Assembly: GCA_033439765.1 (NCBI GenBank)
Contig: JAULSN010000006.1
Span: 620,001-684,000, forward strand
Source: Lasiosphaeria ovina
Taxonomy: Eukaryota; Ascomycota; Sordariomycetes; Sordariales; Lasiosphaeriaceae
Reading direction: 5' to 3'
Length of the DNA stretch: 64,000 bases
Shown one piece after another: positions 1 to 9,851 of the stretch (position 1 is the first letter of the stretch; every line of letters begins with the position of its first letter). The notes beneath the pieces are model-generated. The model was given only the letters and a program-made list of their open reading frames with translations. It was not told the origin of the DNA and searched no databases. Position numbers and translations under genes: made by a program.

Positions 1-458
1 ACACGCTGCAGTCGCAGCACGGGGAGCTGACGGGGGCGCACTCGTCGGCGGCGCACGCGAGCGAGATCGCGCGGCTCGACACGCAAAAGTTCCGCATCGC
101 CAAGGCCGCGTCCGACCTCGAGATGGAGACGGAGCGCCTGCAGGCCCAGGCCGCCGACCTGGCCGCCCGCCTGCAGGAGCTGGAGCTGCAGGGCGTCGAC
201 GGCGGGGCGTCTTCGTCTTCGACGTCGGCTTCGTCGGGGACCGTCGAGGACGAGGTGCTCCTGCGCCTCAAGGTCTACCGCAGCCTGGGCATCGAGATTG
301 AGCGCGACGGCATGGGCGGCGGCAAGGACGGCAGCACGGGCGGCGAGTTCACCCGCGCCGTCGTGCGCAACGACCGCAAGGGCGACGTGCACGTCATCAA
401 CATCGACCGCAAGTTCTCGCGCTTCTTTTATGCCAACTACTTTTGGCAGACGCTATGA
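1..458 (+). CDS. SPC24: Kinetochore protein Spc24, C-terminal part (5' end outside window)
   Basis: This is the 3' part of the gene for Spc24, a subunit of the Ndc80 complex that links centromeric chromatin to spindle microtubules. Codons run in frame from base 3 to the TGA at 456-458. The visible protein begins with a heptad-like, Ala/Glu/Leu-rich coiled coil that dimerises with Spc25 in the family. It then has the compact globular domain that docks on the inner kinetochore. The stretch [14 protein letters not shown], followed by [17 protein letters not shown] and the C-terminal [13 protein letters not shown], is the hallmark of fungal Spc24. A short Gly-rich insertion lies inside the globular domain. 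The start codon and any introns lie left of the window. Identification is by recognised motif, so confidence is high. Confidence 0.9.
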   Translation, partial: TLQSQHGELTGAHSSAAHASEIARLDTQKFRIAKAASDLEMETERLQAQAADLAARLQELELQGVDGGASSSSTSASSGTVEDEVLLRLKVYRSLGIEIERDGMGGGKDGSTGGEFTRAVVRNDRKGDVHVINIDRKFSRFFYANYFWQTL

Positions 459-1170
459 TGGAATGGCGGGGATTGCATGTGTGGCCACGATTATATTACG
501 CACGGTTTTGCTTAAAGGGAAAATGGTTGAGGTGGCTGGGCGGCGTTTAGGTTCTTTTGCGCATATACCATTGCTTTATTCCCTTGGTCATTTGGAAACA
601 GGATAGCTTTCGGATTAGAGGTGCCTCGAATTGCAACATCTTCCTCTTTTTTCGAGACTGGGCTATGAACTCAGCTACCTATACCTAGCATATCCGGTGA
701 CGCTAACCCTACTCCGTGAACCGAGAATGCGGTTGTTCTGGCCACCGAATTCGGCTTGCGCATGCTGCCACTTTCGGCCGCTTCAACACCGAGTGCACCA
801 CTCCCTTGTAAAGTGTTTCGTTCGTCCCATGATGGCGCAATTTTAAGTAGGGGAAATCGCCTTTTTATTTTCGCAGGTCGGGCCAATTTTAACAGGATGA
901 ACGTCGTGATGCATCTGTCGTCTTCATTCGGAAAAAATGCCATTGAACTACGGATAAGCTTTGGGCTCCGGTTGCTATCTACCTGCTCTTTCTTTAGTTC
1001 CTCTCTCTCTCTCCAATTGACTTAATACCTCCCAGCGCATGATAATATTGATGAGGTCAGTCTTGTAAAGAAGCAACAAAGGTAGGGTGAACGAATGTAG
1101 ATTAAAAGTTAAGGAAGGAAAATGAAAAGGAAGCTATCGCAGTAACTGTGGGCACCCAATAGATTTTATC
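459..1170. other. Intergenic stretch 3' of SPC24
   Basis: No gene is supported. The first part is presumably the SPC24 3' UTR. Only short frames without recognisable motifs occur on either strand. Confidence 0.6.
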
Positions 1171-1173
1171 CTG

Positions 1174-1740
1174 TCAGCGCCTACAGGTTGAGACTATAGG
1201 GATTATAATAGCTTTTACCTCCCTCGGCGAAAAACCTATAGGGTGAGCCGTAAGGTGTTGAGGCCTTTTAAATCTTGGAAAGTCCCCGGCTAACAAATAT
1301 TCAAGGGTTGGATTGTACTTTATCTTCTTCACAACACCTAACCCTCCCAGCGGTTCGTACGATCCCCAACAGCAACCCTTTCCCTGAAGCGGTCTGGTAT
1401 ATAGAGACCAGTTGCCAGTTGGTTCTCGGACCGGGTCCCAACCAGGTGTCCAAGAGTACACTCCAATCCCTGAATTTTTGTTGGCATGGTATATGGGAAG
1501 AAGAAAAAGAGTATCGCAAATAGCCTGGCTAAAAATGCCTGAAATAAGTGTTTTTAGAGAAGAGATAGGCCTCCAGGATTCCAAAATAGGGATTCTAAAG
1601 CTATTACCTCCCTCGGCGAGGCCGAGCCGTCATTGCTGCCCGGGGCCCTTCAGATCTTGGAAAAAGTTTCCCGCTAATAAACATTCAACAAACATTCAGG
1701 GATTGGACTGTATCTCACTTGTTGGTTTGTCAAGTTGATG
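1174..1740. repeat. Relic of a dispersed repeat, two direct arms and one inverted arm
   Basis: Related segments occur at about 1200-1315 and 1590-1710. Both contain the string ttacctccctcggcga, then a cttggaaa...ccgctaa block, then a variant of attcagggattggactg. The same attcagggattgga motif occurs inverted near 1450-1475. A diverged relative lies at 57.88-58.07 kb, where the two blocks are in opposite orientation. This looks like a degraded repetitive element with internal inversion. No coding capacity or clear target duplication is visible, and I cannot assign a class. The roughly 270 bp that follow, up to the transposon at 2008, show nothing recognisable. Confidence 0.45.
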
Positions 1741-2007
1741 GTCTATTACTAACATAAAACTGCAAAGGCCGGAGGTGGCGCTCGTCTCAATGACATTCCG
1801 AGTCGAGGTGCCTGTGAGTGGACTCTAGGTCTACGGCGTTACACCCAGCATCCAATGCTTCCAACCCTCATCAGCCAGGATCGACGAGGGGCATAGTAGC
1901 GGAATATGGTCATAAGCCCCGATCTGGTCGTCTCATCTTCCGGCCAAGGCGACATGTTGGCGGCCAAAGTAACAGGGCTGAGCTGGAGCCGTCAGCCTTA
2001 CGCCGTA

Positions 2008-4120
2008 CCATCTCTCCCACCCGATCACCTTTTACACCAAAACACTACATCTTTGAACAACCGTAGCATAGTCAATTATGAAGCTATTCACGAGCAGTCA
2101 GTTGACTTGGTTAGGTAATTACATGCAATTTAAGCTTCAAATAGATTTGTCAGCCCACGGGCCCTACTTATTTCGCTGTATTGTCGCAAATTAATTGCAA
2201 ATTAACTTTCTTAACTTCTTTTCTTCCTACCTTTGAGTGTGTATTGTGCCTCGTACCACCACTATGTCTACCTATATAGATGATAATATGGTCATTGCGT
2301 ACCTAGACGTCATAGATAATAAGCTTTCCATTCGCCAAGCGGCTCAAAAGCACGGCATTCCTTAGGTATACAACGTTGAACGATAGACTCAAGGGATTCA
2401 CACCAAAGAATGAGGCTCTTCAGCCGCATCGCCGCCTCACGGACGATGAAGAAAAGCTGCTTATTTAGTGGATCCTTCGGCAGGAAAGCCTCGGCTATGC
2501 GCCGAGCCACTCATAAGTATGTAGCATTGTTAGAATGCTACTAATTAAAAAGGATAAAGACGTTCTAGGAAATAAGTGGATTGAGGGCTTCAAAGCCCGT
2601 AGCCCCGAGATCAAAGCCAAAGTAGGCAAAAGAATAGAAGCCGCTCGATTCAATGGCTTCACTCCTAGAGCCGTCAACTGGTATTTCGACATCAGGGAGA
2701 AAGAATACGGCTGGGTCAGGCCTGAGCTCATATTTAACGTCGATAAGGCCGGCATTATGGCGGGCTTTGGTGGTAAGAAAACAATCTCCATTATATCTTC
2801 TATAACTAATTCTATATAGGGCTTGACTCTTTAGTCCTGGGGAGCTCAAAGACTAGAAAAACATACCTCAAAAGTGACTAGGGCCGTGGCTGGTCCACCA
2901 TGATCGAATATATCAGTACAGACGGCAAAAATAAATCAGTATAGCGGCAAACTACTTAATCCAGGCACCATTTTCAAAGGAAAAAACCTTCAAACGTAGT
3001 GGTTTAAGGAAGAAATGAACAAAATCGCCGACTGGAGCTTCGTTACAAGCGAAAACGGCTGGATAGATAATAAACTCGCGATCAGCTGGCTTGAGGATGT
3101 TTTATTTCACAAAACAACGCCTTGCTAGGCCACGACAGTGAGGCTCGCCTCATTATTCTTGATGGTCACGGTAGTCATACAACTGTACGAGATAAGTCCC
3201 GTGCTTTCTTTCGTCTTAAATTCTTATATTTATTATATAGGATAACTTTATGACGATATGCTTCCTTAATAATATATATCTTTGTTTCCTGCCGGCCCAT
3301 ACTACTCACGGCTTACAGCCATTTGACAACGGGTCTTTCAATGCGGTCCAAGCTTACTATAGGCGTGAGCTGGCCAAGTTGGCTAGTCTAACCGACGCAG
3401 CACCGGTTGACAAGATTAACTTCATTCGCTGCTATAAGGTAGCCAGGGAGGAAGGATTTATATAAAGAACAATCAAATCTTCGTGGCGAACGACCGGGAA
3501 TTGGCCTATTAGTAGGTAAAAGGCGTTGCGTCACCCAGAGATTCAATAAGATAGAAGAAAGACCCCTAAGCCGCCTGCCCTCCCCGAAGTCCCTGATACA
3601 CCAGTGTCAGGCCGCCAGGTTATGGATATGAGTAAAGGAACTAGTCTTAGTATAAGGATGAAGTTCAGGAAGGCTGCCCGAGCCGTTGATAGCCTTCAAA
3701 CCGAATTGGTTTTGAAGCAGCCTCGTATTGAAGCCTTAGAGGCTGAGTTGGAACGACTCAAGCCAAAAAGAAAGAAGGAAAATTCCGAACCCCAATAAGC
3801 GGTTCATGACGCTAGGGACCATATTACTAGGTAGCGAGGTTCCCGCAGAGCCTTAAGTTGAGGCTCAAGCAAAGCCGCAAGAAGACGAGATGGAAGAAGA
3901 AGATGACGAGGAGGATGTTGCAGATGATGATATTCTACCTGCAAGAATGACCAGACCTGGGCGTGCAACTAGGGTGCCTACACGGTATATAGATTAAGCG
4001 ATTAATTAGCTACATTTTGCTATATTTTGCTTGTAAATAGCTTCACAATGGACTGTGCTACGGTTCTTCAAAGATTTAGTATTTTGGTGTAAATCGTGAT
4101 CGGGAGGTGGGGGAGGATGG
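2008..4120 (+). mobile_element. Fot1/pogo-like DNA transposon, degenerate copy 1
   Basis: A 2.1-kb Tc1-mariner superfamily element (Fot1/pogo type) flanked by TA at 2006-2007 and 4121-4122, the target duplication this superfamily creates. The left end (ccatctctcccacccgatca) and the reverse complement of the right end (ccatcctcccccacctcccg) are diverged terminal inverted repeats. Both continue inward to a shared ttttacaccaaaa block and a subterminal tgaagctattca/tgaatagcttc block. The inside is a broken transposase on the plus strand. The right flanking TA is also the left flanking TA of the next copy, so the two elements abut. The ends are more eroded than in copy 2, which suggests greater age. 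Confidence 0.85.
2264..3997 (+). pseudogene. Fot1/pogo-like transposase relic, copy 1
   Basis: Decayed DDE-superfamily transposase. From the ATG at 2264 there is a Psq/CENP-B-like helix-turn-helix start (YLDVIDNKLSIRQAAQKHG). It is broken by an insertion carrying TAG near 2363 and by TAG at about 2467. The frame resumes with GFTPRAVNWYFDIREKEYGW and FNVDKAGIMAGFG, which carries the first catalytic Asp, followed by an intron-like gtaag...atatag. LIILDGHGSH (second Asp, about 3160) and QPFDNGSFN (third Asp, about 3322) still hold their acidic residues. A coiled-coil and acidic tail ends at TAA 3995-3997. Several stops look like CAG-to-TAG changes, as RIP leaves. It is not expected to give an active enzyme. 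Confidence 0.8.
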
Positions 4121-4261
4121 TACCATACCCCACCCCCCACCGGATCACCCACCCAGTGGATCAGCCATTTTACACCACAACACCATATAACGTATTTTAT
4201 AAGCGAGCGGCGAATTTCTAACCAACCTACCACAACTATCCTCAATTAAACCACCACAACA

Positions 4262-4718
4262 CTAGGAAATAACAATAACTGAACCAGAAATAGATGAATC
4301 AGGCAATTCTCCAGCTCCCTGACACGTGCGTACATTATGGCCAGGCTTGCCGCACAGGCCACAGCACCGAATCTTCGTGCGACCCCCCCCCCCCCGCACC
4401 ACCACCATTTTCTCGTATTTCCTGGATTATCTGCTCACCCACAGCTTTCTGACCCAGTAGGTCCTGTACATCTTGTACGGTAAGTGACCCTCCAAGCCGT
4501 ACACGTGTTTTTTTGGCCCTCCGTCTCTTACTAAGCCCCTCATTAGCCTTACGTAGGAAAGAGACCTCCGTACGTAGAAGAGCCACCTCGTACATTACGG
4601 CCATTATACCTTTAGCCAATTGGTCCACAGCAGCTAGCATAGGTGTTGGAGAACTACCTTGATGGTTAGATATCCGGCCTTTAATAAGATCTGTCTATGA
4701 GGTGGCCTCTCGGGGGTT
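4262..4718 (-). pseudogene. Out-of-register C-terminal tail of the pogo-like transposase, with CCHC zinc knuckle
   Basis: Downstream of the TAG at 4719-4721 the transposase frame stays in register (27 codons to the Met at 4640) apart from one more TAG at 4695-4697. It encodes an Ala/Leu/Glu-rich coiled coil containing LRTEVSFLRKANEGLSKRRR. The frame is lost at a 13-base C run (4383-4395 on the plus strand). In the adjacent frame, CGLCGKPGHNVRTC (CX2CX4HX4C) follows, a zinc knuckle typical of fungal pogo-type transposases, ending at TAG 4262-4264. Two stops plus a homopolymer frameshift therefore disconnect the tail from the catalytic core. Confidence 0.75.
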
Positions 4719-5936
4719 CTATGGCGTCTGAGATAGCCAAGGTAGTGCCGTACCTAGGCTTGAGGCTGGTGGAGTTGGAGTTCGGAGCCGTATATTCATC
4801 TTGGAAATCACTCTTTCTGGGTCGTGTGGTATAAGGCCGGCTCCGGTAAAGGCGCCTCGGATATTCTTTTCGATAAAAGAAGTAAAAAACGCCTCTTTGA
4901 ACGCATAAAGGAATTCCAACTTGGTAATGTGTGTGATATGCATACGCATAAGTTCCTCGATTTGGTAGCCGTACGCCTTCTTCAACGGCCCAAAACAACC
5001 AACATCAAGTGGCTGGACCAGGTGCGAGGAGTGCGGAGGAATGCAAAGGGTAATAATGTTGTGATCCTGACAGTACTCCTCGAATTTGTCGGAATGGTGG
5101 CTCTCGTGGTCGAGGACTAAAAGCCGGTATCTACCCTTCGTACGAGATGCTGTATGAAGATCAAAATGGCGAATCCAATCCAGGCCTTTCTCATTGGTAG
5201 TCCAGCCGTTATCGGTTACACCGATATACCAGGTAGCCGGAAGATTGCACTCTTGATACCAGCTCTCCTGGTGATATTTCCCTTTTAAAAGGATGAATGG
5301 TGGAATAGCCCAGCCTTGAGCATTCACCCCTTGGATAACCGTAGCCCACTCACGATTACCAGGCTGGACTTTTTTGGCTTTCCCATAGCCATCGGAGGTA
5401 GTAACAACCATACCAGTGGTAATCATGCCCATCATGAACCCGGTCTCGTCAAAGTTGTATATATCTTCGTCAAGGATTCCGTATTTGGCTTTGGTATTAT
5501 ATACAAGTGCAAACCACTCGCGAATAACTTTCGGATCTTCGCATTTAGCCCTTTGATAGTCGTATCTACGCGTAAAACGCGTCCGGACTTCTGGTTGGCG
5601 TTTAACGAAGTTGTGAGCCCAGAGCTTGCCGACAGGGGGCGCGTCGCGTTCGCGTAGTAGTCGGTTGGCCATATCTTCCGCAAAACAAAGCCGAGGAGGA
5701 AATGCGCGTGCACATAGCTCAGATATATACTGAACAATCGTATGCTCCTCTAGAACTGTGAGTTTTCGCCAATTGGCTGGAATATCGCGTCGTGAAGGCC
5801 GACCGGCGCGTCGATAGCGAAGTGTTGTTTCTGGAACATTATATAGATTGGCTGTGGAAAGGATATTGGGTTTTTTACTATTTTGGATTGATTTAAGAGC
5901 TAAGATTACCCTAGCTTCTTTTGAAGGGGTAGCCAT
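4719..5936 (-). CDS. Pogo-like DDE transposase, truncated by an early stop (405 aa)
   Basis: Cut-and-paste transposase of the pogo branch. Residues 1-130 form a tandem helix-turn-helix DNA-binding region (Psq/CENP-B-like; LYNVPETTLRYRRAGRP and the RLCFAEDMANRLL segment). The catalytic core shows D163 in YNFDETGFMMG, D276 in LLVLDHESHHS and D311 in HLVQPLDVGCFGPLKKAY. The spacing is DD34D, as in pogo/Fot1 enzymes. No intron is apparent. The frame ends at TAG 4719-4721. The same frame continues beyond it, through a second TAG at 4695-4697, into the family's C-terminal tail, so this product is probably shorter than the parental protein. The core is intact, and residual activity cannot be excluded from sequence. 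Confidence 0.85.
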   Translation of the reverse strand: MATPSKEARVILALKSIQNSKKPNILSTANLYNVPETTLRYRRAGRPSRRDIPANWRKLTVLEEHTIVQYISELCARAFPPRLCFAEDMANRLLRERDAPPVGKLWAHNFVKRQPEVRTRFTRRYDYQRAKCEDPKVIREWFALVYNTKAKYGILDEDIYNFDETGFMMGMITTGMVVTTSDGYGKAKKVQPGNREWATVIQGVNAQGWAIPPFILLKGKYHQESWYQECNLPATWYIGVTDNGWTTNEKGLDWIRHFDLHTASRTKGRYRLLVLDHESHHSDKFEEYCQDHNIITLCIPPHSSHLVQPLDVGCFGPLKKAYGYQIEELMRMHITHITKLEFLYAFKEAFFTSFIEKNIRGAFTGAGLIPHDPERVISKMNIRLRTPTPPASSLGTALPWLSQTP

Positions 5937-6241
5937 AGCTTGTTGTGGTAGAATTGAGGATCAAAGATGAAGGGTCGCGTCGCGGGGAAAATTCGCCGCT
6001 CGCTTATGAAATACGTTATTTGAACAACAACAACGTAGTCAATATTGAAGCTATTCAGAAGCAGACAATTGAGCTAGTTAGGTAATTGCTTTTAGTTTAA
6101 CCCTAAAGTGGATTTGTAAGCCGAGAGGCCCTACTTCTGTCGCTGCATCTGCGTAAATTATCTCTAATTTAACTCCAAATTAACATCCTTACATTCTCTA
6201 CCCCCTACCTTTGAGTGCGAATAACTTCATATACAACCACG

Positions 6242-7950
6242 ATATCTGAATCAAATGAAGATAATATGGTCAATACGTACCTTGACGTCACTAACAACAA
6301 ACTCTCGATTCGAAAAGCCTCTCAAAAGCATGGGGTTCCTTACACAACGTTGAACCGACGACTCAAAGGGGTACCCTCCAAAGATGAGGTCCTCCAAACA
6401 CAACGCAGGCTTATAGAGCCTTAAGAAAAGCGGCTCATCAGCTGGATCATTAGGTAGGAGAGCCTCGGCTATGCTCCGACCTATTTAATAGTGATTAACA
6501 TAGCTACAAAGCTGTGTCAAGAAGTAGGGGATTTCGAGCCTATAGGAAAGAACTGGATTACGGGGTTCAAAGCCCGGAATCCCGAGATCCGGGCCAAAGT
6601 AGGCAAAAGGATGGAAGCCTCTCGCTTTAACGGCTTTACCCCGAAGGCTGTCAACTGGTATTTTGATATCAGGGAGAAAGAATACGGCTGGATCAGGCCT
6701 AAGCTCACCTTCAATGTCGATAAGGCTGGCATTATGGCGGGCTTCGGTAAGTAAACATATTTACTTTAACGTCCTATACTGATAGACTATACAGGACTTG
6801 ATTCGTTAGTCCTGGGGAGTTCAGAGACTAAGAAAACCTACCTCAAAAGCGACCAGGGCCGTGGCTGGTCAACCATAATCGAATATATTAGTACTGCCGG
6901 CCTGGCACTTGATCCCGGCATCATTTTCAAAGGAAAAGACCTTTAGACCTCCTGGTTTGAGCAGGAGATGCGCAAAATCGTCAATTGGCACTTCGTTACT
7001 ACTAAAAAGGGCTGGACAGACAACCAGATGGCAATTAGCTAGATCGAGGATGTTTTTATTCCACAAACCGATACGTTACTCAGCTACAATAGCGAAGCCC
7101 GGCTTATTATTCTTAATGGCCACGGCAGTCATACTACTGTAAGAGATAAGTGCCGTACGCTCCTTAGTCTAACTATCTCATAATATATATATAGGACGAC
7201 TTCATAACGATATGCTTCCTGAATAACGTATATCTTTATTTCCTACCGGCCCACACCTCTCACGGCATACAGCCACCTAACAACGGACCCTTTAACTCTA
7301 TCAAAGCCCTCTATAGGCGTGAATTGGCCAAGCTGGCTAGTTCAACTGACGCAGCACCTATTAATAAGCTGAACTTTATTCGTTGTTATAAGGTAGCTAG
7401 GGAGGAAGCCTTGACGGTAAGAACCATCAAATCATCACTCCGAACGACGGGGAATTGGCTTATTAGTAGGCAAAAAGCCCTCAGTCATCCAGAGATTCAG
7501 CAAGACAGGGCGAAGACCCCTGAGGCCCCTGTCCCCTCTGTTGTCCCTGATACACCAACAACAGGGCGTCAGATTCGGGATTATAGCAAAGGAGCTAGTC
7601 CCCGGACAAGATGGAAGTTCCAGAAGGCTGCAAATGCAGTTGAAAAGCTTCAAACCGAGTTGGTGCTCAAGCAGAGCCGTATTGAAGCCCTTGAGGCTGA
7701 ATTGGAGCGCCTCAAGCCCAAAAAAAGAAGGAAAATTCCAAACCCAAACAAACGGTTCATGCAGCTCGGGGTTATACTAATGGGCGGTGAGCTACCCGCA
7801 GAGCCTCAAGTTGAGGCTCAAGCAGAGCCTCAAATTGAGGTAATTGAAGATGATGAAGATGATGAAGATGACGGGGATGAGGAGATTGCGCCTGCGATTT
7901 TGACGAGATCTGGCCGTGAAACTCGGGTGCCACAACGCTACCTTGATTAA
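6242..7950 (+). pseudogene. Fot1/pogo-like transposase relic, copy 2
   Basis: Same family as the relic at 2264-3997. The codon aligned with that copy's initiator is ATA at 6242-6244, so the start is lost. The helix-turn-helix follows (YLDVTNNKLSIRKASQKHG), then TAA at 6421-6423, then AVNWYFDIREKEYGW and FNVDKAGIMAGFG. Two introns fit the frame, 6746-6795 (GTAAGT...ACAG) and about 7139-7195 (GTAAGA...ATAG). A TAG replaces a sense codon near 6943. The second catalytic Asp is Asn (LNGHGSH, about 7117), and the third-Asp motif reads QPPNNGPFN. The last 208 codons are open, with a coiled coil and a Glu/Asp-rich tail ending at 7950. G-to-A and C-to-T lesions dominate. Confidence 0.8.
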
Positions 7951-8689
7951 AAATTTAACTAGCTATATTTTGCTATATTTGGCTTGCGAATAGCTTCAAA
8001 ATTGACTATACAGTCGTTGCTCAAAGATGTGTTGTTTTGGTGTAAAATGGCTGATCCACTGGGTGGGTGATCCGGTGGGGGGTGGGGTATGGTATCTTTG
8101 AAAATTGGCCGCGCCAAGGTGGCACGATTACCACATAGGTAGGTACGAAGGCTCAAGCACAAAAAGGGTCACCCTCCACAGTGGCCAGGATTTGAAATCT
8201 TACGGTGGGTACCGGTTCGTTTGACAGGCGCCGACCCGTCCTACACCCTACATAGTATGGGATCCGTTCAAGCTCGTTGGATCCCCTGTAGGTAATTATA
8301 GCTCTGAAGGCCGCAGATTTCTTACACTCTACGTAATTAGGTATGTGAAAGATTGGCCTGTTGACCAGGCAGCTGGCGACATCAATCTGCCCCCTTTTAG
8401 GACGTGGCGCTCAGGTCCCGGACGGGAACTTTCCGAGGCCCCCATATTTTCGCCTCGGAATGATTTCTACGATCCAGGACGGTCTCCGTAGCGGATTTAC
8501 CACAAGCATCAGAATACGGCCCGTGCACAGGGACATCCCTGTGGGTCCCTGAGAAGCTTGGCTGATGAATAAGGGAAGCTTTGGCTCAATACGGATACCG
8601 CACCATCCACCAGAGTGTGATCTTCCCAGAAATACCACCCGGAAAGCTATCCCCAGAAATGACGGTACGCGGCTATTAGAGCCACCCTC

Positions 8690-9031
8690 CTAGGGTGGGG
8701 TGCCCTCTACGAATTTAACCCCAATTCTTGTTGGCTTTCCTACACAGTGCGCGCTCATACATGGCGATGTTAGTATCGACCTAGCCCAGGTCCCGATGTC
8801 ACTAATGACACGCCGTGCAATGCCCCTCTTCACGCCATTTTCGATATAAAAACCGGCGTCTTGATCCTTATATTCTTGTTCTGAGTCCAGATCATCGGCC
8901 AGAGTCAGGTCACAGGCCTTCCAGTATTCCCATCTTAAGGGCTTCATCGCCAACCTATGAACATTGCCAATCACAATACCTCTTGACGGCCATATCTCGC
9001 AGTCCTGGTATTCCCACTTAAGGCAAGACAC
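8690..9031 (-). pseudogene. Unassigned coding-like fragment (113 codons)
   Basis: Open minus-strand frame with balanced amino-acid usage (for example IWPSRGIVIGNVHRLAMKPL, then IENGVKRGIARRVISDIG). It is longer than the neighbouring debris frames. I do not recognise the family. A possible continuation further left on the same strand (WEDHTLVDGAVSVLS, near 8600) lies in another frame, which suggests a broken gene rather than a short intact one. It could also be a chance frame. Confidence 0.25.
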
Positions 9032-9246
9032 TAATCTCCCCAGGTTCCAGTGTTACTGGCAACGAATACGGCGTTAAGGACTGAGGCGTATGGGCGGGCA
9101 TAACGTTAGTTATATTAATCGAAGGGAAGCCCGGTCGTGGAGGCTCCCTGCTTCCTCTGCCGTTCCGCATATTGTGCTTCTTCAGCATTACAGCTGTTCA
9201 CGAATTTCGTGTGGCATATCGTCGTAATAGCGCGCAATCCGCAGCC

Positions 9247-9851
9247 CTATTCTACGTGCTGGATGAGGTTCCTTAGGTGGTGAGTCTTCAATTTGCAGTG
9301 CTTCTGTCCAATTATATCACGCCCGCCAGCAGTATGTATAGCCCCAAAAGGCAAAGTGGTTCCAGGACATCGCATCAGATTATACACGTCACGCCAGATG
9401 GGGCAGATGGGGCAGATGGCCCGAAGCTTCTTCGGCGCGTCAAGTGGCATGGCTCGCTCGGAGAGCATTTGTTCAGAGACAGAGGAAAAAATACTCGCTT
9501 TGTGCCCTGCCGCGCGCTATTTTGTTCGGTGACCGAGCAGTCTCGGCATGATTGAACGACATCTGGATTCTGAGAGTCTTTTCCGGCACGGAACAGTCTG
9601 CTCCAGGCCTGAAGCTGTCTTTCCAAAATCGGGCCACACCATGTCAAGTTCGTCAAACCGCTTGACGAGGTCCCGCCCGCTCTAAGTAGTCCGTAACCGA
9701 CACTACAACCACCTTGGCTTCGTCGGCCTTGAACGACTTGTTCGACGGGAGCTTTTTATCGAGGAGCTTTTTCGAGCTTCGGATGGAGGAATGTCTCCCA
9801 GAAAGCGTAGGGCACGAGAACGACGTCCTGTTCGGTATATTTCGCGGCCAT
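9247..9851 (-). pseudogene. Unassigned decayed gene fragment spread over three frames
   Basis: Reading the minus strand from an ATG at 9851, coding-like pieces follow each other in different frames: TEQDVVLVPYAFWETFLHP, then KSFKADEAKVVVVSVTDYLE, then FDELDMVWPDFGKTASG, then SSVSEQMLSERAMPLDAPKK, ending at 9247. Changes of frame and stops separate the pieces. The order and charge pattern resemble one ancestral protein damaged by small indels. I cannot name the family. Confidence 0.3.

Larger units (their letters stand above)
4190..6016 (-). mobile_element. Pogo-like DNA transposon nested in copy 2
   Basis: An 1827-bp element whose ends are inverted repeats of about 28 bp with one mismatch (left acgtattttataagcgagcg; right end reverse-complemented acgtatttcataagcgagcg). 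It is bounded by TA at 4188-4189 and TA at 6017-6018, a textbook Tc1/mariner-pogo target duplication. It carries one long transposase frame on the minus strand. The terminal repeats and the transposase differ from the Fot1-like copies around it, so this is a different family. Because it interrupts copy 2, it arrived later. Confidence 0.9.
4123..8092 (+). mobile_element. Fot1/pogo-like DNA transposon, copy 2, interrupted by a nested element
   Basis: Second element of the same family as 2008-4120, about 2.14 kb once the insertion at 4190-6016 is subtracted. It starts ccataccccaccccccaccg at 4123. The reverse complement of its right end, ending at 8092, is identical over the first 55 bases. It is flanked by TA at 4121-4122 (shared with copy 1) and TA at 8093-8094. 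The left subterminal region is cut by the pogo-like element, and continues at 6019 exactly where the alignment with copy 1 predicts. Near-perfect terminal repeats suggest a younger insertion than copy 1, although its transposase is also disabled. Confidence 0.88.
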
